Positions 12,448-22,879 of a DNA stretch of 64,000 nt are shown piece after piece; positions within the stretch are counted from its first letter, which is position 1; each line of letters starts with the position of its first letter. The DNA comes from Massospora cicadina (lineage: Eukaryota > Entomophthoromycota > Entomophthoromycetes > Entomophthorales > Entomophthoraceae): the NCBI GenBank assembly GCA_022478985.1, contig JAKSZP010010625.1, positions 1 to 64,000 of the forward strand, given 5' to 3'. The position numbers and the translations under genes were made by a program. The notes under the pieces were generated by a model. That model saw only the letters and a program-made list of their open reading frames with translations. It was not told the DNA's origin and ran no database searches.

Positions 12448-12840
12448 TCCCCAATAGTTTTCAGCTTAAGGGCAGGGTCACTTAGCCTGAGAAAATGAGT
12501 CCAAGACATTCTAACCAATGGTATGCCAAAGCTGCAGGTCAATAAATAAAAGCAATTTTCTGGAAATTGAGGTCAATGATACCAATAGTAGGACACTAAA
12601 TTTGTCAACAGATGATATATATAATATTTTTCTAATAAATTATCTTGTTCCTGGTTATACTAGATTTAGCTAGTAGTTGGATTTTAAAATGTAATATTTA
12701 AGTGCCTAGATATTGTAGTGAACTTAGGTCAAAGTTTAGCTGAACCTTTACCAGCTAGATTCATGCTTCTCATTATCATATATTGAGCTTTATAAGCTAG
12801 GAAAAACCCCACAGACCTGTGAAGTGACTACTTTTCAACA
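12448..12840 (+). repeat. Right part of the G1 5' LTR
   Basis: Matches 49430-49722 plus 51701-51809, the copy of this LTR at the other end of G1, over its whole length (for example ccaatggtatgccaaagctg here and ccaatagtatgtcaaatgct there, both followed by caggtcaataaat-type text). It ends ...ttcaaca two bases before a primer-binding site, as expected for an LTR ending in CA. Confidence 0.65.
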
Positions 12841-12842
12841 AG

Positions 12843-12860
12843 TGGTGCTCACTACAGGGA
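12843..12860 (+). promoter_or_regulatory. G1 primer-binding site
   Basis: tggtgctcactacaggga begins with TGG two bases after the LTR end, the standard layout for a tRNA primer site. The same word occurs right next to the LTR of R1 (22861-22878, minus strand) and in front of the G3 gag (54720-54737). The tRNA was not identified. Confidence 0.65.
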
Positions 12861-12869
12861 GCTTCTGGG

Positions 12870-14420
12870 CTGACGTTGTCCATAAATAAAGAGTTAAGAA
12901 AATAGGAGGTGTATCAGAAAGTGAAGGAGGCTGTGGCTGAGTTGAAGCTGGAGTTGGCAGAACTCCTGAATTTGCAGATTTAGAATAAGTTGGTATGAAA
13001 TCTGCTGTGAAAATGTTTGAGTCAATTCCCTACCTCATTAAGCATAATAAAGAGGCTAAAGAAATCGCAAAGCTGCAGCTGTTAGTCAGCGACATGAAGA
13101 CCCACAACCAAGCTGAAGTTAAAGGCAATTTGAACCAAATTATCCATACTCAAAGTTTCAGCTTTAGACTCCATATCCCATAAGCAAGGAAAGGAATTGA
13201 AAGGAAAAATTTCTGCAATGGAGGGTACTATGATGACGCAGGGTTTGGACATGATTGAGGCATAATACTAGATCATGATTTTAGTAAAAACCGTGGACAA
13301 TAATACCAACAAATTCCGCTACCTTATTAAGAAATTGGAGGAACTATGGCTGGTGTACAAAAAACATGAAAATCCGGCCAAAAGAAGTGGGAAAAGGCCC
13401 CCTTGGGTTGGGACCATCTAGTACTAAAAAAAAAAAGAAGTGGGAAAAGGCTATCACCAATTGTTTTTCTATATAAGAAGGAAGTACCAGTTGCTGTCAT
13501 GAGGATCCTGAAAGTGGATCCATATTATTCAGAAAAAGCTTATCATCCAGGGATGAAAGTTCTTATAATTCCAGTTGCAGAACTAAACGAAAGACTTCTG
13601 GGACCATGGCAGCTTATCTAGTATGGCGTCCTACCTCTTCAGTTAAATCAACTGGGCAGCGGTAGACGTTGGTGATATCCCTCCTGAGACCATGGAATTT
13701 TGGCCAATTCTGAACCTGCCAGAATTTCAAAGAAACAACACCCAGCATTCTTTGAATTTTTTGAGATGGTCATGTGGTATTCAGTGATCACCAAGTGGCG
13801 GTTATCATGGTCAAATGTCTTGACGCAGCAAACTAGAACCTTATTCTACCCCATTTAGCTGTTAGCAAATAGACTTATGAAGAATTGAAAGCTGACATCA
13901 GGGGGGAATATGGAAGTCTGGAACATCTCACTAACCGCAAATAGGAGTCCCCAGGTAATTAGTTCTGAAAGGATGCGTCAATTGAAGCCTTTGCTGACCA
14001 ATTCTATCAGAAGGCACAGATACTTACTGTTTTGGGAATGTTGACCAATCACTGATGCTTGAACTGCCATGAAATTGGCACTGCAATGACATAAAGAGCT
14101 AAGACAGACAATTATCTGACCATTGACTGCGAATAACAAGACAGTTCAAATGGTCAAAGTTTGTGAATTTGTGGTGCCATCTTTGATGCCCTCAACAAGA
14201 ACTTCCCCATCACCAATACTGGCCATATGGAATATGAGGTGAAATCTTCCAATAAAGATCGAACGGAGCCAACCCTGAAGGCCAAAAAATTTCATTTAAA
14301 ACTCTGCAAAGGCAAAATAAGAAAACAGATCATTTGCTACAAGTGTGGAAAATATGGACACATTTTGCAGTTATGCCACACCACCCTGACAAAATTAACA
14401 TAGTTGTTCCTGCCAACAAG
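12870..14420 (+). pseudogene. G1 gag with CCHC zinc knuckle
   Basis: The first part (12900-13180) encodes a charged, helical segment (SAVKMFESIPYLIKHNKEAK). A further open stretch runs 13403-13621. The key evidence is at 14338-14390: CYKCGKYGHILQLC, a perfect C-x2-C-x4-H-x4-C knuckle of the kind that binds genomic RNA in gypsy Gag proteins. The rest is heavily broken, and no full capsid fold can be traced. Position right after the primer site and before the protease supports the call. Confidence 0.7.
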
Positions 14421-14779
14421 CAGCTATTTTGTGCAGGAAAAGATCAGGTGGAGTAGATGTGGGAGAGTCTTCCTCCATCTTCACTCATGTTCCCCCTGAC
14501 CTAGTCTTTGCTATTACTCACTTGAAATAAAATACCGCCAAACCTGAAATGTTTGAAAAAGTGGCGTGACAATGCTTGAACAAGCCGCAAGCCTCAACAG
14601 TGCACATGGAGGGAAATAATATTTTGAGCAATGTCAACATTTCAATCTTTATGGCTACCATAATGGAATGTTTCCCCAAAGTGGCCAAACAGCTTTTGTA
14701 ATCCTTATATTTGGCAAATGATGCCACTGTTTTTTGAGTAAACGATATCTCTTCCTATTCTATTTGCAATTATACTTAT

Positions 14780-15170
14780 TTTTGGTAAATCGAGCAAATG
14801 TTTGAGCCATCATAGATAGTGGGGCTCCAATATTGTTCCTACAAAATAGTGAAGGAGTTAAGGCTTGCCCCTGAAGAAAATCATAATTGGTTTATGGGAT
14901 AGAGAGCCTACATACCACTACATCTCGAGGTGTCTATAGCGCCTTTCCCTTATAATCAGTCTCCCTTCTTGTCACCATACTGGCCATAGTTCTGCTTAAT
15001 CATAATTTCGAAATATTGATTGGAACCAACTTCATGAAACAGCATGGAGTCCAATGTAATTTTAAAAACAATACTCTCAAAATTTTGGGGCAAACTTTGC
15101 CACTGTTTCACAACTGGAAAGAGGAACCATCATTTACTAAGAGGAATGACTATTTTTTTGGTCTATGCAG
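14780..15170 (+). pseudogene. G1 aspartic protease
   Basis: AIIDSGAPILFLQ near 14810 carries the DSGA active-site motif of retropepsins. It is followed near 15010-15060 by ILIGTNFMKQHGVQCNF, matching the second conserved element (ILG.DFL...). The two are separated by frameshifts. The protease would cut the Gag-Pol polyprotein. It lies between the gag knuckle and the RT, as in other gypsy elements. Confidence 0.75.
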
Positions 15171-15589
15171 ATGGGATCATTCCCATAAGATATTGACAGG
15201 GTGGCAAACGTTCATGACCACCACAAGTCCAAATTTAAAAATGTTAATGGATCCCCATGAGGGTGCAAGTGGAGACAGCTGTAAATTCCAAAGAACAGTG
15301 CATAATCAGAAAAAGCCTTACCTTTGTATTCCTGACTATCTGTATGGTAAAATATTTTCACTCTGAAAAAAGGCCAAACTGAACCCTATGTAGCTCCTGA
15401 TATTTTAATCCCCAGTCATGGAGAAACTCAGTACTGGTTGACAATCTCTTGGATAGGCCAATATGGATCAAAAAATTAATAAGCGGCCTTCTTTCATTTA
15501 GTTTCTAAGACAAACTTTTATATATTCTCGCCTTTGGTAAATTTGAATGATGTAGGATTACCCAATGAGCTAAAATCCCCAGAAATCTT

Positions 15590-15976
15590 TGCTGTATTCA
15601 ATTGAGACAAAATGATGTGGTTATCAGAAGAACAAAAAGACCAAGTCCTCAAATCATATGAATGGTATTTTGGAGTGTTTGTGCAAGACAATTATGATCT
15701 CAGGTGCACCAAAAAGATAAGTTCATAAGGTTGATATTGGATATCAACTGTCAATTAATATGCGTCCAATACAATTTTTGCAGAAGTGTGACGCAATAGT
15801 TGCCAATGAAGTTTCTAAGCTACGCAAACAAGGGTTGTTGATCCCATTTAAGCCCTTGGACGAGCCTAATAATAATTGTAAAAAAGAAATATGGATCCAA
15901 CTGTTGCATTATATATTATTGTTGGATGAATAAAATAACAAAAAAGGACTCATACCCACTTCTGAGGATTGACAAT
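15590..15976 (+). pseudogene. G1 reverse transcriptase, part 1 (up to RIDN)
   Basis: 'IGYQLSINMRPIQFLQ' followed by 'EVSKLRKQGLLIPF' and 'KDSYPLLRIDN' is the N-terminal part of a gypsy RT. The text stops at acaat (15972-15976). It resumes beyond G2 at 31273 with acaat and then ALDHLGGAQFF, which is exactly what follows RIDD in this family. Stops and shifts are present. Confidence 0.85.
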
Positions 15977-16851
15977 TGTCATGGAGCATGCAGATAAAGA
16001 TTTTTAGACCGTCCTGGAACTCTGTGTGAGTTAGCACTAAAACCCAAGCCAGAATTTTGTGGGCTCAGCCATCAAAATCGACATGTGAAATATGATAAAA
16101 CTGACCATGGGGACCAGCCAGGGTTGCTAAGATTTGAGATCATTATATCTTTGATTTTTTATTCTAATATTTTAAGCCAAAATTTTTGGTTTTCTTGAGA
16201 ATTTCTATTTGAACTTAAGGGGTGGAAAATAAGAAAATGGAGTGACAGCAGTACCTGTTGGGACCGCTGCTTATAAGCTTGATGGGGAAAATTGTGACGC
16301 ATGTGCAACTGCCATCAGGAATAAAATCACAACATTTGGGAAAATTGAGTTGACAAATCTAGTTTGCAATAGACTTGGGTCCAGACTGTTTATTTAAAGA
16401 CTTTTCTGGCTCAATACTTGAATTTTTTTGTTTTGTTGCATGCATGCATTTTGCAATGGTGGCAACGTTTTGGGTGGCTGGCAGGTAGCGCCCAGGGCCA
16501 GGACACTTAAGGCTGGGCCCAGTTGGTGGGGAAGGGGTTGACCGCCACTGTAACTGCTAGGTACTGGTGTGTCATGGATGCAATGATAGTATCTCGGTGA
16601 GTTTGGGGTGTTTTGCACAATTTTTCCACCTCTTAGAAAGCCCTTCAAATATTTCCACCAGCTTAACAGAAGATAACACTGTGAGGGTAACAGAAACCCT
16701 CAAATAGTACGCTGTGACCCACCTCTCATCCATGACATAGGCTAAATTGCCATGGCTGATGAGAGGCATGGGTGCCGACATCTGCTCCTTTTTAGAGTGG
16801 AACGGGAATTGATCCCAGATCAGATGGTGAGGTTCCTGCCCAATACTAACA
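15977..16851 (-). repeat. G2 3' LTR (875 bp, uninterrupted)
   Basis: Pairs with 25138-25337 plus 30588-31272, the same LTR split by LINE C. Shared blocks include ccgtcctggaactctgtgtg, ggttttcttgaga, ttgaacttaag and ggtggggaaggggttgacc. On the minus strand it reads TGTTAGTATTGG...CATGACA. The two copies have diverged considerably, so G2 is old. Confidence 0.8.
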
Positions 16852-16870
16852 TTACCTTTCCCTTTAGAAA
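16852..16870 (-). promoter_or_regulatory. G2 polypurine tract
   Basis: The minus strand reads tttctaaagggaaaggtaa immediately before the TGTTAG start of the 3' LTR. A purine run at this place primes plus-strand synthesis in LTR retroelements. Confidence 0.6.
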
Positions 16871-16999
16871 GGACTGGAGCACCTCCATTGGATACAGAGC
16901 CAGAGCATTATTCTTGTAGGCTTCAGAGATCTTTATGGCCATGAGTGAAGCAACATTGGGAGGAGGGTGGGGGCTTTCAGGTGCACTGCATGGAATGCC

Positions 17000-18310
17000 T
17001 CCACCAACTTGCAACAGTTGGCACAATTTTAAGCACTGATCCAGCTATTCTCATAGGATTTGAAGCCCTTCCAAGCCACCAGGTACTAAACTAAGCGGTG
17101 GGACTGGCGTGACGTCAAAATTGCTTCCACCACATATTGAACTGACTCATCCAAAATGATTGGTTCTGAGTCAGCGGGTTGGATGCCAGAAAAGGGGGAT
17201 AGCTGGGAAGCATAGAAACTGGATGTTGTTTCCATTGGAGAGGGGGCGCTAATTTGGAATGAACCATTATCCAGATCTTTAACAATCTCATGTGGTCTGG
17301 TCCACTTAAAAACTTTCCTGAGGGGGCCTTGATGAGCAGGTGGCGGGTGTCAAGCATTACCTGTTAACCTACTCTAAAATTAGGGGCAGGCAGGCTTTTT
17401 TAATTGACAAATCGCTTGTAGTCATAAATTTCTTTAGTAAGGTGTTCGCGGACCAGGGACTGAGTAGCCTGGATTTGCTGAGAATGCTCCACCACTGCAG
17501 GAATCTCCGGATGGAGACAGGTTCTAGAAGAAAAGGAAGGGTTGTATCCCAACGTTGCTTCATATGGAGAAAACTCTTTGGAGGCGTGTGAGACATTAAA
17601 TAAGCATAATGAGATAACATAATATTGTCAGCCCAGGTGTCCTGTGCAGCGTTGGCATAACACTGGAGGTACTGCTCTAAGATCTGATCAACGTACTCCA
17701 TCTAGCCATCAAATTGGTGATAGCATGCTGAGGACCAGCATGGTTGAATTTTCAGGATGACTAAAAGAGCCGTTCAAAAGTGTGCAGTGATCTGCGGACC
17801 CCTATAATCCACAATCTCATGGGGTAAACCAAGACATAGAAAAATATAGCGGACAAAAAGATGAGCGGTTTACTCAGAGGAGATACGTTGAGCAGAGGAT
17901 ATAAAGAGTAAATTTGGTGAACCAGTCTACAATGACAATTGTTGCGGTGTGACCATTCAAAATAGGGATTCTAATGATGAAGTTGATGGACACTGACGTC
18001 CATGGCCCCTTGGCCTGTTGCATAAAGTGGAGAAGGCCATTCTGCCCATAGCGGTCTGATTTTGCACATGCACAGGTAATGCAACTTGCTATCCATGCAG
18101 GGATGTCTTTAGAGATTCCAAGCCAATTTTTAAGCACGCTTCACCAAGTCAAGAAACTCTTTCGCTCTGGGGTGACCAACCGCTGAGGGGATCTTGGTGG
18201 GCTTGAATAGCTTTGGTGCAAAGCTGGGGAGGCACCCAAATCTGACCAAAACAGAATTTCTTCCACGCCCACCAAGTAATGGGAGCGCTTGTGCCCCCAG
18301 GTCCGCGAGC
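17000..18310 (-). pseudogene. G2 integrase with C-terminal chromodomain
   Basis: Minus strand, in order. The zinc-binding end (about 18230-18060) shows AHQDPLSGW and CITCACAK. The core start shows GPWTSVSINFIIRIP and VIVDWFTKF; the first catalytic Asp is Asn here (SINF for SIDF). The distal core (17701-17369) reads 'LEQYLQCYANAAQDTWADN', the Q.NW..WL pattern. A GPF-like remnant 'WTRPHEIV' lies near 17300. A chromodomain (about 17170-17000) reads 'VVEAILTSRQSHR' and, after a frameshift, 'LVAWKGFKSYENSWIS'. Chromodomains tether such integrases to modified histones. Multiple stops; inactive. Confidence 0.8.
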
Positions 18311-18559
18311 TGCACTAATAACTCTAAGCCTTCAGGACAAGTTTTCTGGTGGGTCAAAACTTGAGCAGACAGGGGACGATTGGGTCCAGACCTTTTTAAC
18401 AAAATTTTGGGTGGGGCAAAGAATAAAATTTGGGTCATTGGAGTCACGGTGGTGAGCTCTTGCTCCTTTGCATCTGTTGGCATAAGGCAGGGTTGCAGCT
18501 CAAGGAATTGGGGAGAACGTTCAGTGACTCATTAAAATTTTGTTTTGCAGTTAAAACTT

Positions 18560-19079
18560 CATAGGTCGCGGTATGTTCAGGCTTGACAGTGTGCCAACTT
18601 CTGTGGTTTGCAAAATTACATGAGGGCTTGGTGGTCCATCTGCACTGTCACCTCATGCAAGGCACCCTGCAGGAGGTACCACCAATGGGTCAGTGCCCAC
18701 AATAAAGCTGCTAACTCCTTACCATAATTATTCCAGTTCCGATATGTGACATAAATTTGTGGAAGAAATATGCTACTGAGTGCTCCACTCTATCGTGTTC
18801 CTGTAACAAGGCCTCTCCTACTACTCCAGAAGAGGCGTCATATGAGACAAAGATAGGTTTGATTGCTTCAGTATGCTTGAGCACAGGCGGCAATACAAAC
18901 GCGTGTTTAATATCATCAAATGCCTGCTGACATTCTGAGGTCAATGGAAAGGGATGTTCTTGCTGGTAAAGGGGGTGCAGCGGCGCAGCCAACTGCAAGA
19001 GGGTAGGAGAGAAATTCTTTAAGAAAATGATGGTGCCTGAGAAGCTCCATAATTGCTTCTGGGTCATCGGGTGGGACAC
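18560..19079 (-). pseudogene. G2 RNase H and RT connection
   Basis: One open stretch on the minus strand begins MSHPMTQKQLWSFSGTIIFL (FLG..NYYR-type connection), then APLHPLYQQ, FDDIKHAF, PPVLKHTE, FVSYDASSGVVGEALLQ, VAYFFHKF. The DASS..G...L pattern is the RNase H start of gypsy elements. The following part to 18560 is broken. It directly continues the RT piece at 19080-19274. Confidence 0.85.
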
Positions 19080-19274
19080 TCAAGGATGGCCTCAAGTTTG
19101 CTGGGTGGAATCACATAACAATCTTTTAATACCAAGTTACCCAAGAAGTCAACTCATTGCGGAAAAAAAGTGTGCTTTGATGAATTCACAAATAATCCTT
19201 CCTTGTGCAGGGCAGCAAGCACAGCCTCCAGATCTATAGCGTGATGTTCTTGGGTTAAGGAGTGGATGAGGATG
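19080..19274 (-). pseudogene. G2 reverse transcriptase, C-terminal piece
   Basis: Minus strand reads ILIHSLTQEH, then VLAALHKEGLFVNSSKHTFF and VDFLGN, the text that follows YxDD in gypsy RTs (DD-ILIFS.T.EEH...VL..L.....L...KC.F....V.FLG). The upstream half, ending in YIDDI, lies beyond R1 at 23848. The break therefore falls exactly between the catalytic DDI and LIHS. Confidence 0.88.
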
Positions 19275-20230
19275 TGTTAAAATCTTGGGCTTGGTTAGTG
19301 GCTCGCTTCTGGCCCTAAATTTCAACTGCACAAATTCGTGGATCCTTGCATTGATTAATTGATTGAATTTGATAGACTGGGGCAATAATAGTATGAAGAC
19401 TATTATAAAGTTAAATCCCCAAAAAGCCGTGTGAAGTGTATTGTCCAGTGCTAGACAGGTACTTCTTCCTCATGAAGATATTTTGATACTAGTAGGGAAC
19501 ACTTTCCCAATTCCCTTTTTGCAGAGCCAAGCGAAAATTTTGACAAAACTAACTCAAGGATATCTGATCCTTGCACTCTTCTCTTAAGAGTAATGCTTAA
19601 ACCAATGTTAAACAATAAATTTATTATCAAGTTTTAATCTAATTTTATTAGGTAATTAAAAAGGGTTTTTATAGTTAGAATTGGCACACAACTTTTCAAC
19701 AGTCCGCTGAGAATTATTTGTGCTCTTATACTGGTTTGACCATCAGTGTTAGGCACCAAATCTCGATGGGTACCGTTGCCTTGGGTTTCTTTGGCAGCGT
19801 AATCCTTGGGTGATTGGCAGACCAAACAATTGGTATTAGGTACTTGAAACCAACTGTTTTGGCTGATTACAATTCTACTCTTCCTCCAGTGTTTAATTGT
19901 TTTGGTAGTTTCTGATGACTCCAACCCGTCCACTCTGAATAATTCCCTATCATTTGACTATCAGGTGTTATTCCAATATCGAATTATTGCTTAATTTCGT
20001 TGAGGATGATACATGACAATATTCTCATCTGTCAGTAGCCTCAAATACCATTAGGGATGATGCCCAACAATAATTTCATTAGTTGGCAGCCTTAAATATC
20101 ATCGGGGATGATGCCTGATAATAATCTCACCAATCTTCTGCTGTTGCTGATTATATATGATTAAGATTTTACCATCAAATCTTATAATTGGTTAAGAGGT
20201 TGGATTATGTGGTCATCTAAAGTTCTGACA
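19275..20230 (-). repeat. R1 3' LTR
   Basis: Matches 22880-23842. By eye the outer parts differ at roughly one base in ten, while about 320 bases in the middle (19665-19990 against 23277-23602) differ at only about two positions. Ends are TGTCAG and TTAACA on the minus strand. Confidence 0.9.
19634..19933 (-). CDS. 99-codon ORF inside the R1 3' LTR, unknown function
   Basis: Begins MDGLESSETTKTIKHWRKSR and includes NTNCLVCQSPKDYAAKE, so there is a C-x2-C pair and a basic N-terminus, with no signal peptide or membrane segment. It is in the sense orientation of R1. The same ORF, identical except near its end, is in the 5' LTR at 23246-23545. It lies almost wholly in the block where the LTRs are nearly identical, although both flanks have diverged. 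I do not recognise the family. It may be only a chance ORF in a gene-converted patch. Confidence 0.4.
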   Translation of the reverse strand: MDGLESSETTKTIKHWRKSRIVISQNSWFQVPNTNCLVCQSPKDYAAKETQGNGTHRDLVPNTDGQTSIRAQIILSGLLKSCVPILTIKTLFNYLIKLD

Positions 20231-20246
20231 CATCCCCCTCTTGACC
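20231..20246 (-). promoter_or_regulatory. R1 polypurine tract
   Basis: The minus strand reads ggtcaagagggggatg directly before the TGTCAG start of the 3' LTR, the expected place for the plus-strand primer. Confidence 0.65.
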
Positions 20247-20504
20247 AGATATCCAACGAAAGATAGAATCCTCTGGGAAGGAAGCCATCTCAGATTGAGC
20301 TCATAATTGGTTTATCATATATCTATGTCCTCAGCGGAGTGTAGGTCTGTCCACACTCAATGCCAATATGCTCTGCTCAGTTTGATAACACCATATCCTT
20401 GGTTGCTACCCATTGCCGCCTCATCTTGAGTGCAGTTCCTGTGACATCATGCCATTCCAGTCCCATTTTCACATCATTTGCTGAAAGATCAATTGTTTCA
20501 CCTA

Positions 20505-20650
20505 TACAAACCCCAGGATGGGTCTCATTGGCACTTTGCCACCTGTACAAACCCCAGGATGGGTCTCATTAGCACTTTGCCACCTGTACAAACCCCAGGA
20601 TGGGTTCCATTGGCACTTTGCCACCTGTACCAACCCCAGGATGGGTCTCA
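20505..20650. repeat. 41-bp tandem repeat, 3.5 copies
   Basis: Units start at 20505, 20546, 20587 and 20628 (period exactly 41 bp), each beginning tacaaaccccaggatggg or a one-base variant, with only a few differences. As 41 is not a multiple of three, the same text is read in all three frames. It lies inside R1, about 0.3 kb from the polypurine tract. Confidence 0.95.
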
Positions 20651-21849
20651 AAATTTTGTTGATAGGGACTATTATGGCAGATCTAGTTTCAGCCTATCCT
20701 GATCCTGCCAAACGTTCAGGACTCATGCCCGTTAATTTATCCCTTCCTCCATGCTCAGTAGGTGGGAATTTCATTTGATGCATCTCAACTCAAATTAAAA
20801 AGGTTTTTAATATTTTTAACTTTTGATATCCTTATGCATCTTTTTTATCTTTTTATTTTTATTTTTATATATACATTTTCCATTATTTTTTCCTTTCAAG
20901 TCCAATATTTTAAATTTTTGTGTGGACTATTTACTATTCAACTATATTCAGTATTAAATCATATAGACATCATTTGATGACTTGGTAATTTCAAATGGTC
21001 CCATCCATAGGCATCCAACTCATTTTCCTTTTTTAATTTTCTCCATCGTTAATTGTTGACTCAAACATTCAGATTACTTGATACGATTTTCTCAATATAA
21101 ATTAGTCAAGATCTATTCTTATTTCTTTTCAATGGATACGTTTTTCTATATCCAAATTTGTCTAGATTGCATCCTAATTCTTGGCTTTAATTGCAAATCC
21201 AAACGTTTGATTAAATTTGCTGATAAATCTGTAAATGATCCACTACTCGCACAGATTATTTGGTAACTTTTTTATTGCTAAAGTCATCTGGATCAGATAC
21301 TATTTTCAGCATTTTTTGCATTTGCTCATTGAATGACTAGTTTAAGATCGACCAACTTCATACACTATTTCTGGATTAATCGCCTCACATTTCTGATCTC
21401 ATCTAATGCCTCAGGACTTCTCACGGTGGACCCAGTTGCAACCTGAGCTGGTCCTTCTGAAAACTTTATTCCATGTAGATATCTGGGGGAACAGGTTCTC
21501 ATGCAGTGCTAGATAGTTCCGCATCTAGACTGCAAGGCATTTTCCCAAATTTTGGGCAGTTTCATCCTCCTCTTTAGGAATCACAACATTTACAAATTGT
21601 CATGATTTCTTCTGCTAATTTTGGGTGGCAAATTTTCCTGTCATTCCATTTTTCCAATAGTGGTTAGTTGTCTTACTCTTCCACTTGGATCCATTGGGGT
21701 TTTTCCCTTTCATAATTTGATTAAGCTGAATAATGATTTTTTTAATGTTTTCTTAAATAACATTTTCAGATTCCATCAAAGTGTGATTGTCCTCAGTTGG
21801 AATTTCGTTATAAGATTGATTGGGCACATCAAAAGTTGCTCCTAACATC

Positions 21850-22830
21850 TTCAGATGGTACACCATCTGTGAGGTCATTATTTTAGTTATTATTGCTGCT
21901 GCCATAATACGATGAAATTTGCAGTAGGGCCAAAGCGCCGCCTGCACGGCTATGCGTGCATCAAAATATCTAGCACTTTTGCCCCTGCCAAGATTTGGGC
22001 TTCTTGATAAAATCGGTTGGTGAAACTAGCCAGGGTCTCATCTTTGAGGAATTGGATACCCATAAACTCTTGTTTATGATTTGCCATTCAGTAGGGCTTC
22101 CAAACTCCAACATAATGGCTGTTTTGGCTTCTTCATATGACCAATTATTTTCATTGAGGTGAGGTAGCACCAGATTTTGTCAGTCTGTGCTAAGGCAGTT
22201 CATTACAGTCACTGCTTTTTTCCAGTCCACATAGCCAAACATGGTCATCTCAAATAAGCGGAAAAATGCCATGGCGTTATCCCAGTGAGAGGTGGGCAAT
22301 TACAGCATATTTCGAAATTCCTTAGTTGCTCCACTTATATAAGATCCTGACCCAGCTACTTGAGAGTCATAGGAGCGGCTTCAGGAGTTATTTCCAACAC
22401 ACCAGCAAATGGTTTAGTCATGTTTTGGGGTGGAAAGGTCTTGTTGCTTGGCGTTTCACATGCCTTTGCTTTGGCACCATTCGCCTCAAATTGGTTGCAA
22501 TCACATTGGTGTTTCTCCAACTCCTCTATATGCTTGTTCATTTTTGCCATCTCATCAGTAAACTGTCAGATGCGTTATTGATCTGCTTCCCATTTGGTTT
22601 TATGAGATAAAATTTCCTTGACAAGTTCACACTCTTTCCACTTCAAAGAGGCAACTTTCCCACACAGGTCGTTATTCACTTTTCCTAATTGTTCATGCAT
22701 CTCCTCCGCCTTGATCATACACTCCTCTAAGGTACTAACATTGGCTTGAGATGCCAAGCTGAGCACATTTTGATTGACATCCTGTAGTTCCGCCAAGAGC
22801 TTCCAAAGCTCTTCCTTTATAAAACATCAT
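21850..22830 (-). pseudogene. R1 gag
   Basis: Minus strand from just inside the primer site: a coiled-coil-like start (LAELQDVNQNVLSLASQ, EEMHEQLGKVNNDLC), then AKMNKHIEELEKHQC and EITPEAAPMTLK. A capsid-like part follows: FRLFEMTMFGYVDWKKAV, then LPHLNENNWSYEEAKTA and MLEFGSPTEWQIINKSL. This is the retrotransposon Gag pattern (F...W...K......L.G.A...W......W.....F...F). Several stops break it. Downstream of 21850 I see no knuckle and no pol. Confidence 0.7.
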
Positions 22831-22860
22831 TTTTTAAATTGGCTTTTGACAACTCAACTA

Positions 22861-22878
22861 CCCCTGTAGTGAGCACCA
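22861..22878 (-). promoter_or_regulatory. R1 primer-binding site
   Basis: Minus strand reads tggtgctcactacagggg, one base after the LTR end ...TTTTAACA. It is identical over 17 bases to the G1 site and over 18 to the G3 site, so three separate elements use the same primer word. Confidence 0.75.
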
Positions 22879-22879
22879 A

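Noticed and set aside
20360..20778. Three overlapping plus-strand ORFs with repeated NPRMGL/QTPGWV/KPQDG motifs
   Set aside because: The 41-bp tandem repeat read in three frames, on the strand opposite to R1. No sign of a start context or conservation.
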